A stretch of DNA of 5,708 bases from JBCCSZ01 sp039199225 (GCA_039199225.1 JBCCSZ010000393.1:1-5708); one strand, 5' to 3'. Positions 1 to 5,708 are shown, numbered from the stretch's first letter. The notes: a model not told the origin generated them from the letters alone. Program-made: numbers and translations.

Positions 1-1
1 G

Positions 2-355
2 CCCGCTGTATTGGCGGATGCCTCGGCTAGAATCGCCGCCGTCTGTGTCGAATTGGAGCATCCGATTGCCGCAAATGTCCACCTGTCCCTGCGCGCGCCC
101 AACGGACAAACGTTGGATTTGACAAGCGGAAATGGTGGCTCTGCTGCCGGCATAACAAACCTTTGCTTTACACCATCTGCCAGCCAAAACATCACCGGCG
201 CCACGGCTCCCTTATCTGGCGATTATCAGCCGGAAGGCAATTGGAATGCCTTGGACGGTGTAGACATCAATGGCAGTTGGACCTTGATCTTGTCGGACAA
301 CGGTCCGGATGATATTGCAGGCTTTATCCGCTCTTGGCACCTCCGCTTTGTCAAT
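2..355 (+). other. P-domain (proprotein-convertase type), 5'-incomplete
   Basis: This segment of the large surface protein has the jelly-roll P-domain signature: a first strand ending in VELEHP, 'NVHLSLRAPNGQTLDL', a GDYQPEG loop, and a closing strand pair 'GSWTLILSDNGPDD' then 'IRSWHLRFVNE'. In convertases and bacterial proteases the P-domain follows a subtilisin-like catalytic domain. In Bacteroidota it is also common as a stand-alone module in secreted repeat proteins. No Asp/His/Ser triad lies in the visible part, so whether a protease precedes it cannot be decided here. The domain seems to begin just upstream of the edge, because the first visible codons already read as part of a strand. 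Confidence 0.75.
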
Positions 356-3199
356 GAAAATGAGGTGAGCTACCGTTGGACAGGAGCTTCGGACCTCAGT
401 TGTACCGACTGCCCCACACCGACGATCACACCCAGTAGTCCTTCGGTCTACGAGATTCAGGTGACCGATAGCTACAATTGCCAGGATACGGCAAGCATCC
501 GCGTTGATTGGTCTTCCAATATTGAAGCACCGATGGTGGATTGCACACTTTCCGGCCCGGATGCCATTACGTTCAGTTGGCCAGCCGTTTCGGGAGCAGA
601 CCGCTACGAAGTCAGCTTGGATGGTGGTTTAACTTGGGTGGCAGCAAATGGCCCAAACTTCCACATCATCAGTGGATTGACACCGACGGTTCAAGTAAAT
701 TTAGAGGTGAGAGGGGTATCAGATGGTAATTTCTGCCTGGCAGTTGTCTGTTCAGGCAGTTGTCTGTTCGAAGGTTGTCTGTTCATGGTCGATACATTTT
801 CGACGAGCAATCCTTCCTGCCACAATACAGATGATGGCAGCGTGCTTTTGTTTGATGTCAATGCCAACGGCAATGTCAACTACTTCCTGAATGGCAATGG
901 TCCCATTGTCACCTCTCTCATCGAGAATTTGTCAGCCGGAACTTATCAACTGACGGCAGTGGATGCCATTGGTTGTCAATCCCAGATTGATTTCACACTC
1001 GCTTCACCCAATCCCATACAGATCATCCTGGTAGCAGACTCCGTCAAATGCAGTGGGGGGAGCGATGGCAAAATAGAGGCAGTCGTTTCGGGCGGTACAG
1101 CTGCTTATCAATTTGATTGGAGTGCCTCCAATGCGCCCGATGATTTCTTATTGGAAAATATCCCAGCCGGACTGTATGGTCTAACGGTGACGGATGCCAG
1201 GGGATGTACGGCCGAAGCTGCCATTGCGGTCGGCGCTCCCCTGCCACTCAGAGCAACAGCAAGCACAACAGAGGCCAATTGCAAGGGCGATAATACCGGC
1301 CAGGCCAACGCCAGCGCCCAAGGCGGAACACCACCTTACACTTATCGGTGGAATACTGGCCAAACAGGGGCCGACGTCAATGGCTTATTGGCTGATGATT
1401 ATGAGGTCACAATCACCGATCGCAATGGCTGTACAGCCATTGCAGCAGCTACCGTAGAAGAACCTTTGTTTTCTCTGGAAGGCAGCATATCACAAACAGC
1501 TGTTGGCTGTAACGGCGCCAATCAAAACGAAGCCACCTTGGTTCCCAATGGCGGAACAGCCCCCTACACCCTCCGTTGGAGTAACGGCCAAACAAGCCTG
1601 ACAGCCGTTGATTTAGGGGACGATACATACACTGTTACTTTAACAGATTCTTTTGGATGTACCTTTGAAACCTCTATCACGACCAATAGCCTCGATCCCA
1701 TCGAATTTGCGATGATCACTAGCGATCCAAGTTGTTTTGGTTCTTCCAATGGACAGATCGAGTTGGTAGACATCAAAGGTGGTATCGGCAATGCCGACCC
1801 AGCGAATTATCAATACAATTGGGACATTCCAGGGGCCAAAGAAGAAAGTATTGTCGGCGGATTGGCAGGCGACAGCACTTACAGTGTGACCGTAACAGAC
1901 CAACAAGGGTGCAGCGCCATTCAACAAACCAGCCTACAAAATCCTTCCAATATTGAACTCAGCTTCGATACCAATGCTTCGACTTGCTACGACGGTACCG
2001 ATGGAAAAATTGAAGTGATCGCAAGCGGAGGTGTTGGAAATTTCCAGTACCTGTGGGATGCACAAACCGGAGGAGCAACCAGCGCCAGCGTAGAAAACTT
2101 GGCAGCATCCACCTACCTTGTTACAGTCACAGATGGCAATGGCTGCACCCAAACGGGGGGAACCACCATCACGGAGGCTGCGCCCATCGAACTGACTTTC
2201 GACTATTTGATGCCCAGCTGTGCCGACGATGCCAATGGCTCTATATCCGCCTCCGCCCTTGGCGGTACCCCTGGCTACACTTGGCAGTGGTCCAATGGCG
2301 GAAACCTACCCAACTTGGAAGAGCTGCGCAGCGATTGGTATACCGTCCGTGTAATCGATGGCAAAGGCTGTGTTCAGATAGATTCCTTCTTCCTGCCCGC
2401 TCCACCCCCTATTGTGGTCGACCTAGCGATTTCAGACCCTCTTTGTCATGGCGACGAGAATGGTCAAATCAGGCTGGAAGCCAGTGGCGGCCAAGGAGGT
2501 TTTCGATACAGATTGAATGATGGGCCGCTCCAAGGAGGCAACCTCTTCAATGGGCTTGCCGAAGGAGATTACGAGCTTTGGGTAGAAGATCAAGAAGGCT
2601 GTGCATGGAGTTCGGTTGCCCAGTTGAAAGAACCCGCCCTCTTCCAATTGTCTTTCGAGGAAGAGTATCAGATTGATTTGGGCGATAGTGTCGCCTTGGC
2701 TGTGGACCCGGTCAATGCAGCCGGTAGGGTAAATTGGTATTGGGAACAGGAACATGGGCAGTCCTTGCATTGCGAAGACAGCTTGCTTAGCTGTGCAGCG
2801 CCATTTGCCAAGCCACTCTACACCACGACCTATCGCGTATTTGCATTGGATGAAAACGGCTGTGAGGCCGAAGGAAAAATACTGATTCGAGTGGTCAAAG
2901 AGCGCAATATATTCGTCCCGACTGGCTTTAGCCCAAATGGCGACAATGTGAACGACCTACTGTTGGTACACGGAAAAGAAAGCCGAAAGGCAGTAATCAA
3001 ATACTTCAGAGTATACGACAAATGGGGCGAAATGGTATTCGAGGCCAACGATTTCACGCCCAACGATCCCAACATCGGCTGGGATGGTAAGCTGGGCAGT
3101 GAGCCTATGAACCCTGGCGTATTTGTCTGGGTGCTGGAAGCAGAATTTGAAGATGGTTACCGAGAGGTATTCAAAGGTAGTACAACCCTTTTGCGTTAA
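2..3199 (+). CDS. Giant T9SS type B surface protein: P-domain, Ig/FN3, eight SprB repeats, gliding-motility C-terminal domain (5'-partial)
   Basis: The frame is open from the left edge with no stop, so the N-terminus and signal peptide are missing. Residues are counted from the TTG codon at 11. Residues 1-115 resemble a proprotein-convertase P-domain (VELEHP, the LRAPNG turn, GDYQPEG, then DINGSWTLILSDNGPDDIAG). Residues 118-166 are an Ig/PKD-like module with a CTDC motif, 171-245 are FN3-like, and 262-875 are eight SprB-type repeats. Residues 876-962 are a second Ig/PKD-like module. Residues 966-1062 match the gliding-motility-associated C-terminal domain (CHU_C), with FVPTGFSPNGDNVND at 968-982 and a GWDGK/PGVFVW ending. 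In this family the C-terminal domain directs export by the type IX secretion system, and the rest is displayed on the cell surface or released. Paired cysteines in most modules suggest a disulfide-stabilised rod. An adhesin or motility role is inferred; no catalytic domain is visible, though one could lie upstream. The next gene is its likely secretion partner. Confidence 0.93.
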   Translation, partial: PAVLADASARIAAVCVELEHPIAANVHLSLRAPNGQTLDLTSGNGGSAAGITNLCFTPSASQNITGATAPLSGDYQPEGNWNALDGVDINGSWTLILSDNGPDDIAGFIRSWHLRFVNENEVSYRWTGASDLSCTDCPTPTITPSSPSVYEIQVTDSYNCQDTASIRVDWSSNIEAPMVDCTLSGPDAITFSWPAVSGADRYEVSLDGGLTWVAANGPNFHIISGLTPTVQVNLEVRGVSDGNFCLAVVCSGSCLFEGCLFMVDTFSTSNPSCHNTDDGSVLLFDVNANGNVNYFLNGNGPIVTSLIENLSAGTYQLTAVDAIGCQSQIDFTLASPNPIQIILVADSVKCSGGSDGKIEAVVSGGTAAYQFDWSASNAPDDFLLENIPAGLYGLTVTDARGCTAEAAIAVGAPLPLRATASTTEANCKGDNTGQANASAQGGTPPYTYRWNTGQTGADVNGLLADDYEVTITDRNGCTAIAAATVEEPLFSLEGSISQTAVGCNGANQNEATLVPNGGTAPYTLRWSNGQTSLTAVDLGDDTYTVTLTDSFGCTFETSITTNSLDPIEFAMITSDPSCFGSSNGQIELVDIKGGIGNADPANYQYNWDIPGAKEESIVGGLAGDSTYSVTVTDQQGCSAIQQTSLQNPSNIELSFDTNASTCYDGTDGKIEVIASGGVGNFQYLWDAQTGGATSASVENLAASTYLVTVTDGNGCTQTGGTTITEAAPIELTFDYLMPSCADDANGSISASALGGTPGYTWQWSNGGNLPNLEELRSDWYTVRVIDGKGCVQIDSFFLPAPPPIVVDLAISDPLCHGDENGQIRLEASGGQGGFRYRLNDGPLQGGNLFNGLAEGDYELWVEDQEGCAWSSVAQLKEPALFQLSFEEEYQIDLGDSVALAVDPVNAAGRVNWYWEQEHGQSLHCEDSLLSCAAPFAKPLYTTTYRVFALDENGCEAEGKILIRVVKERNIFVPTGFSPNGDNVNDLLLVHGKESRKAVIKYFRVYDKWGEMVFEANDFTPNDPNIGWDGKLGSEPMNPGVFVWVLEAEFEDGYREVFKGSTTLLR
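739..784 (+). repeat. Short tandem microrepeat (GTTGTCTGTTC x3) inside the surface-protein gene
   Basis: A 15-nt word, GGCAGTTGTCTGTTC, occurs at 739-753 and again at 755-769. Its core GTTGTCTGTTC recurs at 774-784. The spacings are 16 and 15 nt, so the first two copies are read in different frames. The segment encodes VVCSGSCLFEGCLF, a cysteine-dense linker at the end of the FN3-like module and just before the SprB array. The reading frame stays open through it. Confidence 0.85.
794..2635 (+). repeat. Array of eight SprB-type protein repeats (about 70-83 residues each)
   Basis: Eight consecutive units follow the pattern 'hydrophobic strand, xxxxC.g..dG.i...a.GG..pY.y.W......l..L..g.Y.vtVtD..GC......l.eP'. 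Approximate limits are 794-1012, 1013-1240, 1241-1465, 1466-1699, 1700-1945, 1946-2185, 2186-2410 and 2411-2635. Each has one cysteine near its start (residues 270, 347, 424, 500, 575, 659, 737, 812) and one in the final GC (322, 399, 474, 550, 634, 712, 787, 864), consistent with one intradomain disulfide per unit. The first unit is degenerate, lacking the GG-x-x-Y-x-W core. The eighth lacks the Trp. The fifth has a roughly 8-residue insertion (KGGIGNADPAN). SprB repeats are known from the gliding adhesin of Flavobacterium johnsoniae and many T9SS cargo proteins. The units look well diverged in DNA, so they do not look recently amplified. Confidence 0.88.
2906..3199 (+). other. Gliding-motility-associated C-terminal domain (CHU_C, type B T9SS signal)
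   Basis: The last 97 residues carry the family hallmarks in order: NIFVPTGFSPNGDNVND, a strand 'IKYFRVYDKWGEMVFEAND', GWDGK, PGVFVWVLEAEF, and a final 'FKGSTTLLR'. The domain is known as the C-terminal export signal of type B T9SS cargo. Unlike type A signals, it generally needs a partner PorP/SprF-family protein for efficient export or attachment. Such a gene follows after 16 nt. The stop codon is TAA at 3197-3199. Confidence 0.93.
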
Positions 3200-3215
3200 A
3201 AAAAATGATCAACTC

Positions 3216-4283
3216 ATGATAAAGAATTTTACCCCCATACTATTTTTCGTTTTGTTGGCGTGGACGCTGCAGGCCCAAGACAGTCGATTTTCGCAGTTCT
3301 ATGCCGCTCCCATGCATCTGAACCCAGCCATGACAGGCGTTTTTGAGGGAAGCTGGCGCGTCAATGTCAACTATCGGGACCAATGGTCGAGCGTACTGGC
3401 AGACCATCCTTTTCGGACCTATGCCTTTGGCGTTGATATGCGCTTTAGAGCTGTGGAAGAGGACTATTTTGCCCTCGGTATCAGCGGACTGCGGGACGAC
3501 AATAGCGGAGATGCCCGTTTTTCTCAGCAGCGAGGACATTTAAACTTTTCCTATCTCAAAAAAATGGGTGGTGGCCGATATAGCAGTGCAGATCAATACG
3601 TCATTGTAGGAGGCCAACTGGGCGCAGGCCAAAACCGATTAAACGCCAGTGGCCTTTGGTTCAGCGAGCAATTCAACAGTCAGATTGGTAGCCCAGACCC
3701 CAATGCCAACAGCGGCGAAACAGGTATCAAGGGCGATCGCTTGCAAAGCGATTTATTCATTGATTTCAATGCTGGGCTGATGTGGTATGCACTGTTCGAC
3801 GACAACCTCAGCCTCTACGCCGGCGGTGCCTTGTACCACCTCAACGACCCAGACATTAGCCTGCTGGAGGGAGGCACGGAAAATTTGTATCGACGTTGGC
3901 TGATGCACCTGGGTGGCGAAATTCCGTTCACCGACGAACTGAGCTTGCTGCCCGCCGCCTCCTTCATGGGCCAAGGCCCCTCTCGGTCGACAACTTTCGG
4001 AGCCAATATCCGCTACAGCAACCACGATTGGTACGAACTAGCCATCCGCGCCGGCGCCTGGATGCATTTATCCAAACGACTCGACAACGGCATCGACCTG
4101 GCAACAGACGCCCTTACCATTGCAGCCATTCTCGAAATGGAACGATGGAATCTTGGCATCAGCTACGACATCAACACCAGCAACCTCACAGCTGCCACCA
4201 ACGCCCGAGGCGCCTTCGAACTCTCTTTGATCTATACCCACCCAGCTAAATACCGGGAAAAGATCAATTGTCCGAACTTTTGA
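3216..4283 (+). CDS. PorP/SprF-family type IX secretion outer-membrane protein
   Basis: A complete 355-residue protein. Residues 1-20 are a signal peptide (MIKN, then a hydrophobic core, cleavage probably at LQA|QD). The mature start 'QDSRFSQFYAAPMHLNPAMTG' is the family hallmark, followed by NYRDQW at 52-57 and alternating amphipathic strands rich in Gly/Tyr/Trp that fit a beta-barrel. It ends in 'INCPNF', close to the CPxF ending common in PorP/SprF proteins. The length is normal for the family. Members act in the outer membrane with the T9SS; F. johnsoniae SprF is required for export of SprB. The upstream gene encodes a type B cargo 16 nt away, so this copy is probably cargo-specific rather than the core PorP. 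ATG 3216 is chosen because it starts the signal peptide. In-frame ATGs at 3123 and 3153 would add a non-signal extension overlapping the upstream gene. No Shine-Dalgarno sequence is seen; instead eight A's lie at 3198-3205, as is usual in this phylum. Confidence 0.94.
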   Translation: MIKNFTPILFFVLLAWTLQAQDSRFSQFYAAPMHLNPAMTGVFEGSWRVNVNYRDQWSSVLADHPFRTYAFGVDMRFRAVEEDYFALGISGLRDDNSGDARFSQQRGHLNFSYLKKMGGGRYSSADQYVIVGGQLGAGQNRLNASGLWFSEQFNSQIGSPDPNANSGETGIKGDRLQSDLFIDFNAGLMWYALFDDNLSLYAGGALYHLNDPDISLLEGGTENLYRRWLMHLGGEIPFTDELSLLPAASFMGQGPSRSTTFGANIRYSNHDWYELAIRAGAWMHLSKRLDNGIDLATDALTIAAILEMERWNLGISYDINTSNLTAATNARGAFELSLIYTHPAKYREKINCPNF

Positions 4284-4357
4284 GGTATAAACCAAGGGAA
4301 GTAAGCAGCTTTTGTTATATTACGGATGTGAACTATATAAGAAAAGATAAAACGAGC

Positions 4358-4380
4358 AAAAAAATAATCCCACAGAGATT
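4358..4380 (-). terminator. Possible intrinsic terminator of the receptor/DUF4249 operon
   Basis: Read on the minus strand, AATCTC-TGT-GGGATT forms a 6-bp stem (five Watson-Crick pairs and one G-T pair) with a 3-nt loop. It is followed by one A and seven T's (plus-strand A's 4358-4364). The layout fits a Rho-independent terminator, but the stem is short and weak. It lies about 210 nt past the DUF4249 stop codon at 4590. Confidence 0.35.
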
Positions 4381-4395
4381 GATTCTGCCAGAATC
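4381..4395. repeat. Near-perfect 15-nt palindrome GATTCTG-C-CAGAATC
   Basis: Seven-base arms are exactly complementary around a single central C. As RNA it could fold with a 6-bp stem and a GCC loop. It directly abuts the weak hairpin and T-run at 4358-4380, so on the minus strand the two could form a double stem before the T-run. It could equally be a protein-binding site or chance. Confidence 0.4.
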
Positions 4396-4500
4396 GTTTC
4401 TGTACCTATAACTATAAACATACATCAAAACCTCTTGGGAATGTGGACTAAAGGCAATTTAGACGTTCTTTGAAGCCGCAGGGTAAAATAAACCGCTGAT

Positions 4501-4518
4501 AAATGGAGCATTCCATTT
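4501..4518. repeat. Inverted repeat AAATGGA-GCAT-TCCATTT
   Basis: Seven-base arms with a 4-nt loop, AT-rich, about 70 nt downstream of the DUF4249 stop on the minus strand. There is no clean T-run right after it on either strand, so a terminator role is doubtful. It might act as an mRNA 3'-end stabiliser. Confidence 0.35.
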
Positions 4519-4589
4519 TAAAGCTACTTTTTCCCGAAAACCGTTGGCCCTGTTGGATGATCTGAGCAACGCATTCCCATTTTTTTCTT

Positions 4590-5528
4590 CTATTCCACCA
4601 CAATCGTATATACACTAAAGGAGTAGCCTCCCCAGATGCCCAATCCGCCCTGAATGTTGGTTTGAATGCGGGTGTAATTCGAAAATGGTCCCTGATTAAA
4701 GGTGTTGAACTCCAAGGTATTCCAAAACCTGAAATGGGGCTCATCGATATTGGTCCATTTGATGTGTGTGGTATCGCCGATGGTATACAGCCCCGCCAGC
4801 TCGTCGAGATCGGCATCAAAAGGCTCTGCTTTTGGCAGTGGAAACTCAAAGCTCTGGCCATCGAAAAGCAGGTCGTCAGCCACCGATCCCAGGGGCGCCA
4901 AGAAAGATCCATCATTGGTAGCCGTAAAGTAGCGGTAAAAATCGCCCTCGCCAGGTGTATCTTCGATGAAAGTTCGAAGCTCCTTCAGGGTATCAGGCAC
5001 CTCCCCGACCGGCACCTTGAAAAACAGGGTATCCAACGGAATGTGGCGCGGGATGCTGGTGGAGGCCGACAATTGCTTGCCATCCGGCATGGTGACCGAC
5101 AAGTCGTAGCGTTTGCCAATCTCCCCCCTCAACTGGAAGGACAAATCAATGTATAGACAAAACTCAAAGTCGATCGAATCGTCTATTACTGCAAATTGCC
5201 CAATGACTTGCTGCAGCAATTGTCGCTGGTTTTGATCCAGCTCACTCCAACAAACTTCTGTCAATGGAACAGCCCCTTCGTCGGTTGTAACGACCACCTC
5301 GGCATCGTGCAGAAAAATCTCGTTCAGCTCGTCTCGACTGATGGCCGTAAAGAATGGCAGGGTCCGGGTGAGCAGTACGTAGGGCGGTAGGGCATCCGGG
5401 CCGGCCTCGATGTAGCCCTCTACAACAATCTCATCAGGCTCGTTGGCTACCTCGGGAATGAATTCCTTTTCGCAAGCCATCGCTAGATAGACGATCCCGA
5501 TCAAGAGGCATAAAAATGGTTTCTTCAT
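4590..5528 (-). CDS. DUF4249-family lipoprotein
   Basis: A complete 312-residue protein. Residues 1-19 are a lipoprotein signal peptide (MKK, hydrophobic core, then LAMAC), so Cys19 is the predicted lipidated N-terminus. The following acidic/basic stretch CEKEF could influence surface display. The body matches the DUF4249 pattern: 'DEIVVEGYIEAG' (32-43), 'VLLTRTLPFF' (51-60), a 'DAEVVVT' strand (75-81), 'GKRYDLSVTMPDGK' (138-151), a later WTN motif, and the terminal 'NIQGGLGIWGGYSFSVYTI'. Cys93 and Cys124 could pair. Length is normal for the family. The function is unknown; members usually lie directly downstream of TonB-dependent receptors, which suggests an accessory ligand-binding role at the outer membrane, a SusD-like position without SusD similarity. 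Here the ATG follows the receptor stop by 8 nt, so the two are cotranscribed and probably translationally coupled. ATG 5526-5528 is favoured because it begins the signal peptide. Confidence 0.92.
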   Translation of the reverse strand: MKKPFLCLLIGIVYLAMACEKEFIPEVANEPDEIVVEGYIEAGPDALPPYVLLTRTLPFFTAISRDELNEIFLHDAEVVVTTDEGAVPLTEVCWSELDQNQRQLLQQVIGQFAVIDDSIDFEFCLYIDLSFQLRGEIGKRYDLSVTMPDGKQLSASTSIPRHIPLDTLFFKVPVGEVPDTLKELRTFIEDTPGEGDFYRYFTATNDGSFLAPLGSVADDLLFDGQSFEFPLPKAEPFDADLDELAGLYTIGDTTHIKWTNIDEPHFRFWNTLEFNTFNQGPFSNYTRIQTNIQGGLGIWGGYSFSVYTIVVE

Positions 5529-5536
5529 ATGGCGAA

Positions 5537-5707
5537 CTATTGAAATTCTGTTGTCTCTTTTTTGCGCCCCTGGTTCCAGTTGAAGTTCCAGGTCACGGTT
5601 GGAATGATGGGAAACAGGGCAAACTTGACCGCCTCGGCATTGGCCGTACCGCTGGCTTCGTCTGTTTCGGTATCGTAAAAAATGAAAAAGGTATTGAAGT
5701 TGTTGTA
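5537..5707 (-). CDS. TonB-dependent outer-membrane receptor, C-terminal 56 residues (5'-partial)
   Basis: Only the 3' end is present; the gene continues past the right edge. The stop is TAG at 5537-5539. The visible protein starts YNNFNTFFIFYDTE and ends with 'KFALFPIIPTVTWNFNW' plus a short polar tail NQGRKKETTEFQ. The 'FPIIPTVTWNFNW' strand resembles the last barrel strand of carboxypeptidase-regulatory-domain TonB-dependent receptors of Bacteroidota, the class that typically precedes DUF4249 genes. In that family the protein is a 22-strand barrel importing a ligand with TonB/ExbBD energy. No plug domain or TonB box is in view, so the family call leans on this short tail and on the DUF4249 neighbour. 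The substrate cannot be told. Confidence 0.8.
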   Translation of the reverse strand, partial: YNNFNTFFIFYDTETDEASGTANAEAVKFALFPIIPTVTWNFNWNQGRKKETTEFQ

Positions 5708-5708
5708 A

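Larger units (their letters stand above)
4284..4589. other. Convergent intergenic region, no gene seen
   Basis: About 306 nt between two convergent stop codons, visibly richer in A+T than its neighbours. Frames here are short on the plus strand (for example 4503-4565, 20 codons). On the minus strand an open frame ending at 4448 is only the tail of a shadow of the DUF4249 gene. None has a recognisable product. The region holds small inverted repeats (listed separately) and probably the transcription ends of both operons. No tRNA, no transposon end and no phylum-type promoter (TTTG ... TAnnTTTG) was recognised. Confidence 0.7.

Noticed and set aside
11..13. TTG at 11 as the start of the large surface protein
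   Set aside because: The frame is open upstream to the edge, the P-domain already seems under way, and there is no signal peptide, which a secreted T9SS cargo must have.
2053..2520. 155-codon open frame in another phase inside the surface-protein gene
   Set aside because: Its Arg/Trp-rich composition is typical of a shifted reading of the repeat-coding DNA; the main frame is continuous and domain-rich.
794..2635. Regularly spaced repeats as a CRISPR or DNA tandem array
   Set aside because: The periodicity is in the protein (SprB units of 70-83 residues); the DNA copies are diverged and lie in one open frame.
3123..3215. In-frame upstream ATGs (3123, 3153) as the PorP/SprF start
   Set aside because: They overlap the cargo gene and would bury the signal peptide behind 21-31 non-signal residues; ATG 3216 gives a standard signal peptide.
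4284..4330. Plus-strand terminator right after the PorP/SprF gene
   Set aside because: Only a tiny AAGC-AGCTT-like self-complementarity followed by an interrupted T stretch (4310-4320) is present; no stem long enough to support the call.
4503..4565. 20-codon plus-strand frame in the intergenic region (MEHSILKLLF...)
   Set aside because: Too short, without a convincing leader or recognisable product, and it overlaps the inverted repeat at 4501-4518.
4448..4915. 155-codon minus-strand frame running past the DUF4249 stop, as a frameshifted extension or second gene
   Set aside because: The DUF4249 protein ends with the normal family C-terminus at 4590, and the extra frame has no recognisable motif.
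4662..5156. 164-codon open frame on the plus strand, antisense to the DUF4249 gene
   Set aside because: The minus strand frame has a signal peptide, family motifs and operon context; the plus frame has no recognisable domain and is a shadow.

Overview
The window looks like a piece of a Bacteroidota chromosome, most likely from the Saprospiraceae/Lewinella-type or a related gliding and polymer-degrading lineage. This rests on four gene products typical of that phylum: a giant SprB-repeat surface protein with a gliding-motility (CHU_C, type B) C-terminal domain, a PorP/SprF-family outer-membrane protein, a DUF4249 lipoprotein, and the tail of a TonB-dependent receptor. Genus and species cannot be fixed from the sequence. 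G+C is judged by eye to be about half in the genes and clearly lower in the intergenic stretch.

Layout. Positions 2-3199 (+) hold the C-terminal 1,065 or so residues of a very large secreted modular protein whose start lies upstream of the window. Its order is P-domain, Ig/PKD-like module, FN3-like module, eight SprB-type repeats, a second Ig/PKD-like module, then the type B secretion signal domain. After 16 nt, 3216-4283 (+) encodes a complete PorP/SprF-type outer-membrane protein. Positions 4284-4589 form a gene-free, AT-rich convergent region with several small inverted repeats, one followed by a T-run on the minus strand. Positions 4590-5528 (-) encode a complete DUF4249 lipoprotein. Eight nt upstream of it, 5537-5707 (-) is the last 56 codons of an outer-membrane receptor that runs off the right edge.

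How the genes work together. The left pair reads as a type IX secretion (T9SS) cargo with its dedicated partner: CHU_C-type cargo is generally exported and anchored with the help of a PorP/SprF protein encoded next to it. The product is probably a long, disulfide-bonded adhesin or surface filament. The right pair, transcribed towards it, reads as an outer-membrane uptake unit of a TonB-dependent barrel plus a surface or periplasm-facing lipoprotein of unknown ligand. The two operons converge and need not be functionally linked.

No RNA gene, CRISPR array, insertion sequence, integrase or attachment site was seen. All four genes belong to families already known; what may be new is the particular cargo architecture, the cysteine-rich microduplication in it, and the undefined ligand of the receptor/DUF4249 pair.
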